Below, piece by piece: positions 45,585 through 59,478 of a DNA stretch of 64,000 nucleotides. Positions within the stretch are counted from its first letter, which is position 1, and each line of letters starts with the position of its first letter. The DNA comes from Mycobacterium sp. 1554424.7 (GTDB lineage Bacteria > Actinomycetota > Actinomycetes > Mycobacteriales > Mycobacteriaceae), in NCBI RefSeq assembly GCF_001665295.1, contig NZ_LZSE01000095.1, forward strand, positions 1 through 64,000, written 5' to 3'. Under the pieces are notes generated by a model. It searched no databases, was not told where the DNA came from, and saw only the letters and a program-made list of their open reading frames with translations. The position numbers and the translations under genes are program-made.

Positions 45585-47579
45585 GTGTCCAAACTTTCGA
45601 CCGCTGCGCGCCGGTTGCTCATCGGCCGGCCGTTTCGCAGCGACCGGCTGAGTCACACGCTGCTGCCCAAGCGGATCGCCTTGCCGGTGTTCGCCTCCGA
45701 CGCGCTGTCCTCGGTGGCCTACGCCCCCGAGGAAGTCTTCCTGATGCTCTCGGTGGCCGGGGTCACCGCCTACGCGCTGACGCCCTGGATCGGTCTTGCC
45801 GTGGCGGCGGTGATGCTGGTGGTGGTCGCCAGCTACCGGCAGAACGTGCACGCCTACCCGTCGGGCGGTGGCGACTACGAGGTGGTCACCACCAACCTGG
45901 GCGACACCGCCGGCCTCGTCGTGGCCAGCGCCCTGATGGTCGATTACGTTCTCACCGTTGCTGTTTCGACGGCGTCGGCGATGTCGAACATCGGCTCGGC
46001 GATCCCGGTCGTGGCGCAGCACAAGGTGTCGTTCTGCGTGGCCGCCATCCTGCTCGTGATGGCCATGAACCTGCGTGGCATTCGCGAGTCCGGGCTGGCG
46101 TTCGCCATCCCGACCTACGCGTTCATCATCGGGGTCCTCGCCATGATCGGCTGGGGTTTGTTCCGGATCTTTGTGCTGGGCAACCCGCTGCGCGCGGAGT
46201 CGGCCGGTTTTGAGATGCACGCCGAGCACGGCCAGGTCGTCGGCTTCGCGCTGGCGTTCCTGGTGGCGCGCTCGTTCTCCTCGGGATGCGCGGCGCTGAC
46301 CGGTGTCGAGGCGATCAGCAACGGGGTGCCGGCGTTTCAGAAACCCAAGTCGCGCAACGCGGCCACGACCCTGCTGATGCTGGGCGGCATCGCCGTGACC
46401 CTGCTGATGGGCATCATCGTGCTGGCCGAGAAGATCGGGGTCAAGCTCGTCGAGGATCCGGCCACGCAGCTGACCGGCGCCCCGCCCAACTACTACCAAA
46501 AGACGTTGGTCACGCAGCTGGCCGAGACGGTGTTCGGCAGCTTTCACATCGGCTTCCTGCTGATCGCCACGGTGACCGCGCTGATCCTGGTGCTGGCGGC
46601 CAACACCGCGTTCAACGGGTTCCCGGTGCTGGGTTCGATTCTGGCGCAGCACAGTTACCTGCCCCGCCAGTTGCACACGCGCGGCGACCGGTTGGCGTTC
46701 TCCAACGGCATCCTGTTCCTGTCGGCGGCGGCGCTGTTGGCGATCATCGCGTTCCGCGGCGAGGTCACCGCGCTGATCCAGCTGTACATCGTGGGCGTGT
46801 TCATCTCGTTCACGCTGAGCCAGATCGGCATGGTCCGGCACTGGACCCGGTTGCTGCGCAACGAAACCGATCCCCGGGCGCGGCGCAAGATGATGCGCTC
46901 GCGGGTGGTCAACACGGTCGGATTGCTTTCCACCGGTGCGGTGTTGCTGGTCGTCCTGGTCACCAAGTTCCTCGCGGGCGCGTGGATCGCGCTGTTCGCG
47001 ATGAGCTTGCTTTTCATCATCATGAAACTGATCCGCAAGCACTACCACACGGTCAGCCGGGAGCTGGAGGAGCAAGAGGCCGCCCAGCACGACGTCGTCC
47101 TGCCCAGCCGCAACCACGCCCTGGTGCTGGTCTCCAAGCTGCACCTGCCGACGCTGCGCGCGCTGGCCTACGCCCGCGCCACCCGCCCGGACACGCTCGA
47201 GGCCCTCACGGTCAGCGTCGACGACGCGGAAACCCGCGAACTGGTGCACAGGTGGGAGGAAAGCGATATCAATGTGCCGCTCAAGGTCATCGCCTCGCCC
47301 TACCGTGAAATCACCCGCCCGATACTCGATTACGTCAAACGGATCAGCAAGGACTCGCCGCGCACCGTGGTGACGGTGTTCATCCCCGAGTACGTGGTGG
47401 GCCACTGGTGGGAGCAGGTGCTGCACAACCAGAGCGCGCTGCGGCTCAAGGGCAGGTTGCTGTTCATGCCCAACGTGATGGTGACCTCCGTTCCGTGGCA
47501 ATTGAATTCGTCGGAGCGCCTCAAGGCCCTCCAACCGCACGCGGCACCCGGCGACGCCCGACGCGGAATCTTCGACTGA
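45585..47579 (+). CDS. APC/KimA-like permease (probable potassium or amino-acid transporter, Rv2690c-like)
   Basis: The 664-residue protein has about twelve membrane helices in the first 470 residues, with the APC-type unwound helix PVFASDALSSVAYAPEE near the start and YPSGGGDYEVVTTNLG. The remaining roughly 190 residues form a cytosolic domain (HALVLVSKLHLPTLRALAYA), as in the KimA (YdaO) family of high-affinity potassium importers. Annotations often call Rv2690c an amino-acid permease; the divergent ceoBC pair supports potassium. GTG 45585 starts MSKLSTAARR; an earlier GTG at 45564 is in frame. It is 8 bp from the methyltransferase gene. Confidence 0.85.
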   Translation: MSKLSTAARRLLIGRPFRSDRLSHTLLPKRIALPVFASDALSSVAYAPEEVFLMLSVAGVTAYALTPWIGLAVAAVMLVVVASYRQNVHAYPSGGGDYEVVTTNLGDTAGLVVASALMVDYVLTVAVSTASAMSNIGSAIPVVAQHKVSFCVAAILLVMAMNLRGIRESGLAFAIPTYAFIIGVLAMIGWGLFRIFVLGNPLRAESAGFEMHAEHGQVVGFALAFLVARSFSSGCAALTGVEAISNGVPAFQKPKSRNAATTLLMLGGIAVTLLMGIIVLAEKIGVKLVEDPATQLTGAPPNYYQKTLVTQLAETVFGSFHIGFLLIATVTALILVLAANTAFNGFPVLGSILAQHSYLPRQLHTRGDRLAFSNGILFLSAAALLAIIAFRGEVTALIQLYIVGVFISFTLSQIGMVRHWTRLLRNETDPRARRKMMRSRVVNTVGLLSTGAVLLVVLVTKFLAGAWIALFAMSLLFIIMKLIRKHYHTVSRELEEQEAAQHDVVLPSRNHALVLVSKLHLPTLRALAYARATRPDTLEALTVSVDDAETRELVHRWEESDINVPLKVIASPYREITRPILDYVKRISKDSPRTVVTVFIPEYVVGHWWEQVLHNQSALRLKGRLLFMPNVMVTSVPWQLNSSERLKALQPHAAPGDARRGIFD

Positions 47580-47587
47580 GCACTGCA

Positions 47588-48796
47588 GTGAAACCCGACA
47601 ACCTGACGCTGCTCACCGGCGCCCCGGCCAACGGGGGCAGCTGCGTGGCGCATCACGAGGGCCGGGTGGTGTTCGTCCGCTACGCGCTGCCCGGGGAGCG
47701 GGTGCGGGCGCGCGTCACCGCAGAACGCGGATCCTATTGGCACGCAGAGGCGATCGAGGTGATCGAGCCGTCGGAGGATCGGGTCGACTCGCTGTGCCCC
47801 ATCGCCGGGGTCGGTGGCGCCGGCTGCTGCGACCTGGCGTTCGCGGCGCCCGAGGCGGCCCGCGGGCTCAAGGCGCACGTCGTGGCCAATCAGTTGCAAC
47901 GGCTGGGCGGGCACCGGTGGGACGGCGCGGAGGCGGGGGCCGAACCGCTGTCGGATGACGGCCCCGCCGGTTGGCGCACCCGGGTCCGGCTGGACGTCGG
48001 CGCGGACCGCCGGCCCGGCTTTCACCGGTACCACAGCGACGAGTTGGTGACCGACCTGCGCTGCGCGCAGCTGCCGCCGGGGATGCTGGACGGCCTGGCG
48101 CATGATTCGTCCGGGGCCGAGTGGCCCGCGGGCGCGCAGCTGCACGTGGCCGTCGACGACGACGGCGAGCGCCACGTCGTGCGCACGCTGCGCCACGGCG
48201 GGCGGACCACGACCGCCGTGGCCGAGGGCAACTACGAGGCGGTGCAGCGGGTGGGCGCGCGCGCCTGGCGGGTGCCGGTCACCGCGTTCTGGCAGGCGCA
48301 TCGCGACGCGGCCGGGGTCTACAGCGCCCTGGTCGCCGACTGGGCGCAACCCGCCGCCGGCATGACCGTGTGGGACCTCTACGGCGGCGCCGGCGTTTTC
48401 GCCGCGGCGCTCGGAGAGGCGGTGGGGGAGTCGGGGCGGGTGCTGACCGTCGACACCTCGCGTTCGGCGACGCGGGCCGCCCGAACCGCGCTGGCCGACC
48501 TGCCGCAGGTCGACGTCGTCACCGATTCGGTCCGCCGGGCGCTGACGGCGCAGCGCGGCACCGCGGACGTCGCCGTGCTGGATCCGCCGCGGGCCGGCGC
48601 CGGGCGCGACGTCATCGACCTGCTGGCCGCGGCCGGGGTCCCGCGCGTGGTCCACATCGGCTGCGAGGCAGCGTCTTTCGCGCGCGACGTCGGCCTCTAC
48701 CGCGGCCATGGCTACGCCGTCGAGAAGATCAGGGTGTTCGACGCGTTCCCGCTGACCCACCACACCGAATGCGTCGCGCTGCTGACCCGCGGTTAG
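47588..48796 (+). CDS. class I SAM-dependent RNA m5U methyltransferase (TrmA/RlmD family)
   Basis: The 402-residue enzyme has an N-terminal TRAM-like domain (GGSCVAHHEGRVVFVRYALPGE), a middle insert, and the SAM domain with VWDLYGGAGVFAAALGE, the DPPRAGAGRDV catalytic motif and HIGCEAASFARDVG holding the methyl-accepting Cys. It methylates uracil C5 in rRNA or tRNA; the exact base is not deducible. It corresponds to Rv2689c (405 aa). GTG 47588 is the start; 8 bp after the permease, so probably co-transcribed. Confidence 0.9.
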   Translation: MKPDNLTLLTGAPANGGSCVAHHEGRVVFVRYALPGERVRARVTAERGSYWHAEAIEVIEPSEDRVDSLCPIAGVGGAGCCDLAFAAPEAARGLKAHVVANQLQRLGGHRWDGAEAGAEPLSDDGPAGWRTRVRLDVGADRRPGFHRYHSDELVTDLRCAQLPPGMLDGLAHDSSGAEWPAGAQLHVAVDDDGERHVVRTLRHGGRTTTAVAEGNYEAVQRVGARAWRVPVTAFWQAHRDAAGVYSALVADWAQPAAGMTVWDLYGGAGVFAAALGEAVGESGRVLTVDTSRSATRAARTALADLPQVDVVTDSVRRALTAQRGTADVAVLDPPRAGAGRDVIDLLAAAGVPRVVHIGCEAASFARDVGLYRGHGYAVEKIRVFDAFPLTHHTECVALLTRG

Positions 48797-48809
48797 ACTG
48801 CGTCGCGGT

Positions 48810-50354
48810 GTGCCGGGAAGCCTGGTCGGCGATGTCTTTGATGTCCTAGATGTCCTTGTCGACCAACCGGAAGGCTCGGGTGCCGCGATCGTGAGCGAAA
48901 CCCTTCGTTACGCGCTGGCCATCTTGTTCTGCAGCGCGGTCGGTCTGGTCGCGGTGCTGGCGAACCGCCTTACCGAGCGGGTGAAGATCCCGGTGCCCCT
49001 GCTCGTGTTGGTCGGAGCCGCCGTGGCGGTGCACGCGATTCCGGTGGTGCAGTCACCGTCCGAGCCGACCGTCGAGCGGGTGATCACCGTCGCGTTGGTG
49101 TTGGTGTTGTTCGACGGCGGCATGCACATCGGGCCATCGCGGTTCCGCGCGGCGGCTGCCCCGATCCTGTCGGTGGGCGTCGTGGGAACCGCCCTCACCG
49201 CCGCCGGCGCCGCGCTGATGGTGCACTACGCCTTCGGAATCGGCTGGTTCCCGGCGGTACTGGTGGCAACAGCCGTGGCTCCCACCGATCCGGCCGTCGT
49301 TTTCTCCGTCCTCGGCAAACGCGAGATCAGGGGTCGCAGCAGCACCATCTTGGAGGGCGAGTCCGGTGCCAACGATCCGGTCGGCATCTCCCTGATGTCC
49401 AGCCTGATCGCCGCCGGTGGTCTCAGCGCGGCCGGATTCGCCAGTGTGGGAACCCAATTCGTTCTCCAGATGGCGATCGGACTGGCCGTCGGGGTGATCG
49501 GCGGCCGCGCCCTGCTGGTCTTCATGCGCCGCGTCGCGTTACCGAGCGAAGGCCTCTACTCGCTCCGGACGCTCGCCTCCTGCCTGATGCTGTACGGCAT
49601 CGCCACGCTTGCGCACGGGTCGGGGTTTCTGGCGGTGTTCATCGCCGGCATCGTGATCGGCGACGCGCGCGCGCCGTACAAGCCGGAGATCAAGCGGTTC
49701 CACGCCGCCCTGGCCGGCCTGGCTGAAATCGTTGCGTTTGCCGTCCTCGGTTTGACCGTCGACCTCAACGTGCTCGCCCATCCCGATGTGTGGATTCCCG
49801 GGCTCCTTCTCGGCGTCGCCCTGACGGTGGTGATTCGGCCGTTGGCGGTGGGTTCCTGCCTGATTCCGGTGCGCTTGCAGCGGAACGAACGCATCTTCAT
49901 CCTCTTCGCCGGCCTCAAGGGCGCGGTGCCGATCCTGCTGGGCGAGTTCCTGCGGGCCGCCCACGTCCCCGACGCCGAACGCCTCTACGGCATCGTGGTC
50001 GTCGTCGTCATCTTCTCGGTGCTGGTGCAGGGCGGCTCGGTGCCCGGTGTCGCCCGGCTGCTGCGCCTACCGATGCGCACCGTTGAGACCCAGCCCTGGC
50101 AGATCGGTGTCCGGCTCGCGGACGAACCCGAGGGGGTCCATCGCTTCAGCGTCGCGCGCGGGTCTACCGCCGAGAGGTGCACGGTCGAGGGGCTCAGCGA
50201 CCGCGTCGGCGACATCTGGGTGAGCATCGTGGTCCGCGCTACCGGCCTGGTGCCGGTGCGGGGAGACACCGAACTTCAGGCCGGCGACGAGGTCGTCGTC
50301 CTGGCGGATCCCGAGCTTCATGACACCCTGGGCGAACTGTTCGGCGCCTCGTAG
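48810..50354 (+). CDS. CPA1-type potassium/sodium-proton antiporter with TrkA-C domain
   Basis: The 514-residue protein has twelve or more membrane helices (residues about 30-415). The antiporter core includes ATAVAPTDPAVVFSVLG and LEGESGANDPVGI, the ND pair of the electroneutral CPA1 ion site. A soluble C-terminal domain (SVARGSTAERCTVEGLSDRVGDIW ... AGDEVVVLADPE) resembles TrkA-C. NhaP2/CvrA-type relatives export K+ or Na+ against protons. GTG 48810 was used; GTG 48891 (MSETLRYALAILF) is equally plausible and would remove 27 residues. In H37Rv this spot holds ABC and Ars genes (Rv2688c-Rv2683), as I recall. Likely co-transcribed with the methyltransferase. Confidence 0.8.
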   Translation: MPGSLVGDVFDVLDVLVDQPEGSGAAIVSETLRYALAILFCSAVGLVAVLANRLTERVKIPVPLLVLVGAAVAVHAIPVVQSPSEPTVERVITVALVLVLFDGGMHIGPSRFRAAAAPILSVGVVGTALTAAGAALMVHYAFGIGWFPAVLVATAVAPTDPAVVFSVLGKREIRGRSSTILEGESGANDPVGISLMSSLIAAGGLSAAGFASVGTQFVLQMAIGLAVGVIGGRALLVFMRRVALPSEGLYSLRTLASCLMLYGIATLAHGSGFLAVFIAGIVIGDARAPYKPEIKRFHAALAGLAEIVAFAVLGLTVDLNVLAHPDVWIPGLLLGVALTVVIRPLAVGSCLIPVRLQRNERIFILFAGLKGAVPILLGEFLRAAHVPDAERLYGIVVVVVIFSVLVQGGSVPGVARLLRLPMRTVETQPWQIGVRLADEPEGVHRFSVARGSTAERCTVEGLSDRVGDIWVSIVVRATGLVPVRGDTELQAGDEVVVLADPELHDTLGELFGAS

Positions 50355-50391
50355 GGGGCTATATCCGGCGGTGGCTGCGTAGACTGACGGG

Positions 50392-52305
50392 ATGCTGGAA
50401 CAGATCCGCGGGCCCGCCGATCTGCAGTACCTCTCCCAACAGCAGCTCCGCGATCTGGCAGCCGAGATTCGCGAGTTCCTGATCCACAAGGTCGCCGCGA
50501 CCGGGGGGCATCTCGGGCCCAACCTCGGCGTCGTCGAGCTGACGCTGGCGCTGCACCGGGTGTTCGATTCGCCGCACGACCCGATCATCTTCGACACCGG
50601 TCACCAGGCCTACGTCCACAAGATGCTGACCGGGCGCGCCCACGACTTCGAAACCCTGCGCAAAAAGGGCGGGCTGTCCGGGTATCCGTCGCGCGCGGAG
50701 AGCGAACACGATTGGGTCGAGTCCAGCCACGCCAGCGCCGCGCTGTCCTACGCCGACGGCCTGGCCAAGGCGTTCGAGCTGAGCGGGCACCGCAACCGGC
50801 ACGTGGTGGCCGTCGTCGGCGACGGCGCGCTCACCGGCGGCATGTGCTGGGAGGCGCTGAACAACATCGCCGCGTCGGGCCGCCCGGTGATCATCGTCGT
50901 CAATGACAACGGCCGCAGCTACGCGCCCACCATCGGCGGCGTCGCCGACCACCTGGCTTCGCTGCGGCTGCAACCGGCCTACGAGCAGGTGCTGGAAAAG
51001 GGCCGCGAAGTGGTGCGCTCGATGCCGCTGTTCGGCAAGATCGCCTACCGCTTCATGCACAGCGTCAAGGCGGGCATCAAGGACTCGCTGTCGCCGCAGC
51101 TGATGTTCACCGACCTGGGACTGAAGTACGTAGGCCCGGTCGACGGGCACGACGAGCGCGCGGTCGAGGTGGCGCTGCGCCATGCCCGCGGCTTCGGGCG
51201 CCCGGTGATCGTGCACGTCGTCACCCGCAAGGGCATGGGGTACGCGCCGGCGCTGGACGACGAGGCCGAGCAGATGCATTCCTGCGGCGTGATCGACCCG
51301 GTCACCGGCCAGGCCACCAAGATCGCCGGCCCGGGGTGGACGGCGACCTTCTCCGACGCGCTCATCGCCTACGCCCGCAAGCGCCGCGACATCGTCGCGA
51401 TCACCGCGGCGATGCCCGGCCCCACCGGGCTGACGGCGTTCGGGCAGCAGTTCCCGGATCGCCTGTTCGACGTCGGCATCGCCGAGCAACACGCGATGAC
51501 GTCGGCGGCCGGCCTGGCCATGGGCGGCATGCACCCCGTGGTGGCCATCTATTCGACGTTCCTCAACCGGGCCTTCGACCAGATCATGATGGACGTGGCG
51601 CTGCACAAGCTGCCCGTCACCATGGTGCTCGACCGGGCCGGCATCACCGGTTCCGACGGCGCCAGCCACAACGGCATGTGGGACCTGTCGATGTTGAACA
51701 TCGTGCCCGGCATCCGAGTGGCCGCGCCCCGCGACGCGACCCGGCTGCGCGAGGAGCTGGGCGAGGCCCTCGACATCAACGATGGGCCGACGGCGATACG
51801 GTTCCCGAAAGGCGATGTGGGCGAGGACGTTCCGGCCCTCGAGCGGCGCGATGGGGTGGACGTGCTGGCGGTGCCCGCCGACGGGTTGAACCACGACGTG
51901 CTGCTCGTCGGCGTCGGCGCGTTCGTGCCGATGGCGCTTCAGGTGGCCAAACGGCTGCACAACCAGGGCATCGGCGTGACGGTGATCGACCCCCGCTGGG
52001 TGCTGCCGGTGTCCGACGCCGTCGTCGACATGGCGGCCCGGCACAAGCTCGTCGTCACCTGCGAGGACAACGGCGTCAACGGCGGCGTGGGGTCGGCCGT
52101 GTCGGCCGCGTTGCGCCGCGCCGAGATCGACACGCCCTGCCGCGACGTCGGGCTGCCGCAGCGGTTCTACGAGCACGCCTCGCGCGGTGAGGTGCTCACC
52201 GATTTCGGGCTGACCGATCAGGACATCGCCCGCCGGATCACCGGTTGGGTCGCGGCGCTCGGCAGCAGCGTCTCTGAAGCGGAGATCCGGGAGCACCTGG
52301 ACTAG
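50392..52305 (+). CDS. dxs: 1-deoxy-D-xylulose-5-phosphate synthase
   Basis: The 637-residue thiamine-diphosphate enzyme condenses pyruvate and glyceraldehyde-3-phosphate, the first step of the MEP isoprenoid pathway. Motifs: [17 protein letters not shown], the ThDP loop [18 protein letters not shown] beginning near residue 141, [10 protein letters not shown] and [10 protein letters not shown]. Length equals Dxs1 (Rv2682c, 638 aa). ATG 50392, 37 bp after the antiporter. The next feature is the 20-bp repeat array. Confidence 0.97.
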   Translation: MLEQIRGPADLQYLSQQQLRDLAAEIREFLIHKVAATGGHLGPNLGVVELTLALHRVFDSPHDPIIFDTGHQAYVHKMLTGRAHDFETLRKKGGLSGYPSRAESEHDWVESSHASAALSYADGLAKAFELSGHRNRHVVAVVGDGALTGGMCWEALNNIAASGRPVIIVVNDNGRSYAPTIGGVADHLASLRLQPAYEQVLEKGREVVRSMPLFGKIAYRFMHSVKAGIKDSLSPQLMFTDLGLKYVGPVDGHDERAVEVALRHARGFGRPVIVHVVTRKGMGYAPALDDEAEQMHSCGVIDPVTGQATKIAGPGWTATFSDALIAYARKRRDIVAITAAMPGPTGLTAFGQQFPDRLFDVGIAEQHAMTSAAGLAMGGMHPVVAIYSTFLNRAFDQIMMDVALHKLPVTMVLDRAGITGSDGASHNGMWDLSMLNIVPGIRVAAPRDATRLREELGEALDINDGPTAIRFPKGDVGEDVPALERRDGVDVLAVPADGLNHDVLLVGVGAFVPMALQVAKRLHNQGIGVTVIDPRWVLPVSDAVVDMAARHKLVVTCEDNGVNGGVGSAVSAALRRAEIDTPCRDVGLPQRFYEHASRGEVLTDFGLTDQDIARRITGWVAALGSSVSEAEIREHLD

Positions 52306-52340
52306 TCCGGTGACGCATTCGCTCCGTGGCGTTCCGCCGA

Positions 52341-52505
52341 GCGTGAAGCCAGGGCTTTGAGTGTGCGGTGGCGGTTTTCAGTGTGCGCTCACGGCTTTCC
52401 GCGTGAGTCCAGGGCGGGATTTCGGCCGATTTTCCCGCCCGGGGCTCACACACAACGCCCACGATTCACACGCAACGCCCACGATTCACACTCAACGCCC
52501 GGGCG
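52341..52505. repeat. two opposing arrays of 20-bp GTGTG/CACAC units around a GC-rich centre
   Basis: Left half: four units with an exact 20-bp period start at 52341, 52361, 52381 and 52401, each beginning GCGTG or GTGTG and sharing GGCTTT or AGGGC later. Centre: 52421-52445, around GGCGGGATTTCGGCCGATTT and CCCGCCC, which can pair. Right half: three 20-bp units at 52446, 52466 and 52486 begin TCACAC, share CAACGCCC and ACGAT, and look inverted relative to the left half. It lies between dxs and the convergent RNase D-like gene (stop 52512). Similar vocabulary occurs at 2577-2653. No ORF seen. Confidence 0.75.
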
Positions 52506-52511
52506 CGGCGA

Positions 52512-53810
52512 CTAGTCGCCGGAGTCGGCGTCGTCCGGCGGCTGCAAGGCCCGCGCCAACGGCGGGTCGACGAGTTGCCGCTGCCAGGACCGCGCCTGCC
52601 CGGCGCGCAGGAACGCGTCGACGGCCTCGTCGGGCTCCGCCGACCCTTTGACGGCTTCCCAGTCCCAGCACAGCCGTCGCACCAGGTCGGGCGCGACCAG
52701 GTTTTCGGTGGGGACGTGCACCCGCTCCGACACCTCGCCCAACGCCGCCCGCGCCGCCTCCAGCCGCGCGGCGGCCTCCGGCTTGCGCCTGCTCCACCGC
52801 GACGGCGGCGGCGGCCCGTTGGGGGCCTCGGCCTCCTCGGGCGGATCCTGGCTTTGCCGGGCCGCCTCCAGCGCGGCCAGCCAGACCGCCGCGCTGCGGC
52901 GCTGGTTGCGCCCGCCGAACACCGGCAACGCGACGAGGTCCTCGACCGTCTTCGGGTTGGCCAGCGCGGCGTCGATGATGGCCGAATCCGGCAGCACGCG
53001 CCGCGGCGCGATGTCGCGGCGCTGCGCGATGCGGTCGCGCGCCGTCCACAGTTCGCGGACCGCCGCGAGGCCCCGCCGGTCGCGCACCCGATGGATCCCC
53101 GACGTGCGGCGCCAGCGATCGCGCCGCGGCGCGACATCCCTGCTGCCCACCGCCCGCAGGTAGTCGAATTCCTCTGCGGCCCAACCGGTTTTGCCCTGAT
53201 CGGCGAGCACGTCGGCGATCGCCGCGCGCAGCTCGATGAGCAATTCCACGTCCAGGGCCGCGTAGTTGAGCCACTCGCTCGGCAGCGGACGCTTGGACCA
53301 GTCGGCCGCGCCGTGGCCCTTGACCAGCCCCTGACCCAGCAGCCGCTCCACCATGGTCGCCAGGTTCACCCGGTCGAAGCCGGCCAGCCGCCCGGCGAGC
53401 TCGGTGTCGTAGAGCGCCGGCGGCCGCATGCCGACCTCGGCCAGGCACGGCAGGTCCTGATCGGCGGAGTGCAGGATCCATTCGTCGCTGCCCAGCACCT
53501 CGGCGACCGGCCGCAGCGCCGTCAGCGGGTCGCCGCCGTGGCTGACGGGGTCGATGAGCACGGTGCCGGCCCCCGCCCGCCGGATCTGGATCAGGTAGGC
53601 GCGGTTGGAGTAGCGGAAACCCGACGCCCGCTCGGCGTCCACCGCGAACGGTCCGCGCCCGCGGTCCAGGAGCCGCGCGGCCGCCTCGATCTGGCGGACG
53701 CTCACCGCGAGGTCGGGAACCCCCTCGGCCGGGTGCAGTAGCGGGGTGGGTTCGGGTGGGGTGCTGGCGGGCGCGGCGGTGTCGGGCCCGGGGGCCCCCG
53801 GTTCGCCCAT
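52512..53810 (-). CDS. RNase D-like 3'-5' exonuclease with HRDC domain (Rv2681-like)
   Basis: The 432-residue protein has the DEDDy exonuclease residues: FAVDAERASGFRY (Exo I, D and E), LHSADQDLPCL (Exo II, D) and LNYAALDVELL (Exo III, Y and D). An HRDC domain follows at about 215-300. The C-terminal part is charged with WSRRKPEAAARL. The family processes RNA 3' ends. It matches Rv2681 (438 aa). ATG 53810 is 1 bp after the DUF3000 stop, so the two genes form a unit. Confidence 0.92.
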   Translation of the reverse strand: MGEPGAPGPDTAAPASTPPEPTPLLHPAEGVPDLAVSVRQIEAAARLLDRGRGPFAVDAERASGFRYSNRAYLIQIRRAGAGTVLIDPVSHGGDPLTALRPVAEVLGSDEWILHSADQDLPCLAEVGMRPPALYDTELAGRLAGFDRVNLATMVERLLGQGLVKGHGAADWSKRPLPSEWLNYAALDVELLIELRAAIADVLADQGKTGWAAEEFDYLRAVGSRDVAPRRDRWRRTSGIHRVRDRRGLAAVRELWTARDRIAQRRDIAPRRVLPDSAIIDAALANPKTVEDLVALPVFGGRNQRRSAAVWLAALEAARQSQDPPEEAEAPNGPPPPSRWSRRKPEAAARLEAARAALGEVSERVHVPTENLVAPDLVRRLCWDWEAVKGSAEPDEAVDAFLRAGQARSWQRQLVDPPLARALQPPDDADSGD

Positions 53811-53811
53811 G

Positions 53812-54417
53812 TCAGGCGCGTGAGCGGGAGCTCAGGTCGGTGACTCCGGACGGCGGCAGGCCCGCGGCGTGCTCCAGCACCTCGCAGAACGCCTGGACGT
53901 GGGCCCCGACGTCGGGGGTGGTCGCCGTCCACGACGCCCGCAGCTCCAGCTGGTGGGCGCGGGGCGGTCCGGAGATGTCGCCGTAGCGCACCGAGGTGGT
54001 CGCGGTGACGGTGCCGCCCAGGGCGGTGGTGTGCTCGAGGCGCGCCTGAAGCGCGTCCACCAGCCAACTCCAGGCCACCTCGGGCAGCAGCGGATCGACG
54101 GCCTCGCTGGGATCCAGGTCGGCCTGGATGTAGGCGACCAGCCGGATCGTCCCGTCCCACGCGTCGGCGCCGTCCGGGTCGTACAGCAGGATGAGCCGGC
54201 CGAACGCGTCGCCCTCGGACCGCTCCGGGACGATTTCGAGGTCGGGGTGCTTGACCTCGGCGCCCAGGGCGTAGCTGAAGGGCGCCAGGCGCTGCGGCGG
54301 GCGGATCGGGCCCAGCTCGATCTCGCGCCGCACGGTGACGGCGTTCATCGCCGCGACCGCCTCGCGGAATGGGGCCGGTTCAGCTGCGCCTGTCACAGCG
54401 TTCGACGCTAGACCCAT
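53812..54417 (-). CDS. DUF3000 family protein (Rv2680-like)
   Basis: The 201-residue protein has the DUF3000 pattern: [55 protein letters not shown] and ELRASWTA. No domain of known function is visible. The start [10 protein letters not shown] at 54417 was preferred. It is translated ahead of the RNase D-like gene (1-bp gap). Confidence 0.88.
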   Translation of the reverse strand: MGLASNAVTGAAEPAPFREAVAAMNAVTVRREIELGPIRPPQRLAPFSYALGAEVKHPDLEIVPERSEGDAFGRLILLYDPDGADAWDGTIRLVAYIQADLDPSEAVDPLLPEVAWSWLVDALQARLEHTTALGGTVTATTSVRYGDISGPPRAHQLELRASWTATTPDVGAHVQAFCEVLEHAAGLPPSGVTDLSSRSRA

Positions 54418-54515
54418 CACCCGACACGCCGAAACAGGCGCGCCGAGTTTCGTGCCCGTCGCGACCAAGCCGTTACCGGGCGTTATCGGGGGAATGCAGG
54501 GGGCATCGTGGCTGC

Positions 54516-55322
<807 letters not shown>

Positions 55323-55379
55323 TGGCGTGATGTTACGCAGCGGCGGTGTCGGCGGGCCGCCGTGGCAGCATTGAGGCCA

Positions 55380-58506
<3,127 letters not shown>

Positions 58507-58581
58507 ACGAATTCGAGGGGGACACATGACTACTGCGCCGGGGACGATGCAGAGCGAAGCGATGAGGAGGAGTGGCGCGAA

Positions 58582-59334
58582 ATGACGACTCAGTTCGACC
58601 CGACCGATCCCACCCGCTTCGAGGAGATGTATCGCGACGACCGCCTGTCCCACGGCCTGCCCGCCGCCACGCCGTGGGACATCGGCGGCCCGCAGCCGGT
58701 GGTCCAGCGGTTGGTCGCGCTGGGCGCGATCAAGGGCGAGGTGCTCGACCCGGGCACCGGCCCGGGCCACCACGCGATCTACTACGCGTCGGCGGGCTAC
58801 TCGGCGACCGGCATCGACGGGTCGGCGGGCGCGCTGGAGCGGGCCCGCGAAAACGCCCGAAAGGCCGGGGTGTCAGTGAATTTCGAGCTGGCCGACGCCA
58901 CCAAACTGGAGGGGTTCGACGACCGGTTCGACACCGTCGTCGACTGCGCGTTCTATCACGTCTTCAGCACCGAACCCGAGATGCAGAAATCGTATGCGCG
59001 GGCGCTGCACCGGGCAACCAAGCCCGGGGCGCGGCTGTACATGTTCGAGTTCGGCGAGCACGACGTCAACGGCTTCAAGATGATGCGGTCGTTGTCCGAG
59101 AACGACTTTCGTCAGGTGTTTCCCGACGCCGGGTGGGAGATCACCTACCTGGGTCCCACGACCTACCTGGTCAACATGAGCGCCGAGACGATCGAGATGA
59201 TGATCGCGCGCAACCCCGACATGGCCGAGCAGGCCCAGCCGATGCTGGAGCGGTTCCGGGCGATGGAGCCGTGGCTCGAGAACGGCCGCGTGCACGCCCC
59301 GTTCTGGGAGGTCCACGCCACCCGGATGGACTGA
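58582..59334 (+). CDS. class I SAM-dependent methyltransferase (Rv2675c-like)
   Basis: The 250-residue protein has a Rossmann SAM site GEVLDPGTGPGHHAIYYA (motif I), GIDGSAGALERAR (acidic loop with Ser), and VVDCAFYHVF. It equals Rv2675c (250 aa) in length. Substrate unknown. ATG 58582 has GAGGAGTGGCGCGAA upstream. It follows hemQ by 75 bp and might be co-transcribed, which would suggest a small-molecule role, but this is inference. Confidence 0.9.
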   Translation: MTTQFDPTDPTRFEEMYRDDRLSHGLPAATPWDIGGPQPVVQRLVALGAIKGEVLDPGTGPGHHAIYYASAGYSATGIDGSAGALERARENARKAGVSVNFELADATKLEGFDDRFDTVVDCAFYHVFSTEPEMQKSYARALHRATKPGARLYMFEFGEHDVNGFKMMRSLSENDFRQVFPDAGWEITYLGPTTYLVNMSAETIEMMIARNPDMAEQAQPMLERFRAMEPWLENGRVHAPFWEVHATRMD

Positions 59335-59478
59335 ACACCGCCGGCGTTCTCGCCGAACCCGGCATGTCGCGACGCCCGACCGCGTAGGCTGGCGTTCTTG
59401 CCGCTCGTTCGATGGTGACCGGCGGCGCCGGGGGAGATGACCACTTGGTCATGGCGCATCCGTTACGGAGGTTGTCCC

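Noticed and set aside
52341-52505. Possible CRISPR array
   Set aside because: Units are adjacent without unique spacers, are only 20 bp and imperfect, and switch orientation in the middle; no cas genes are in the window.
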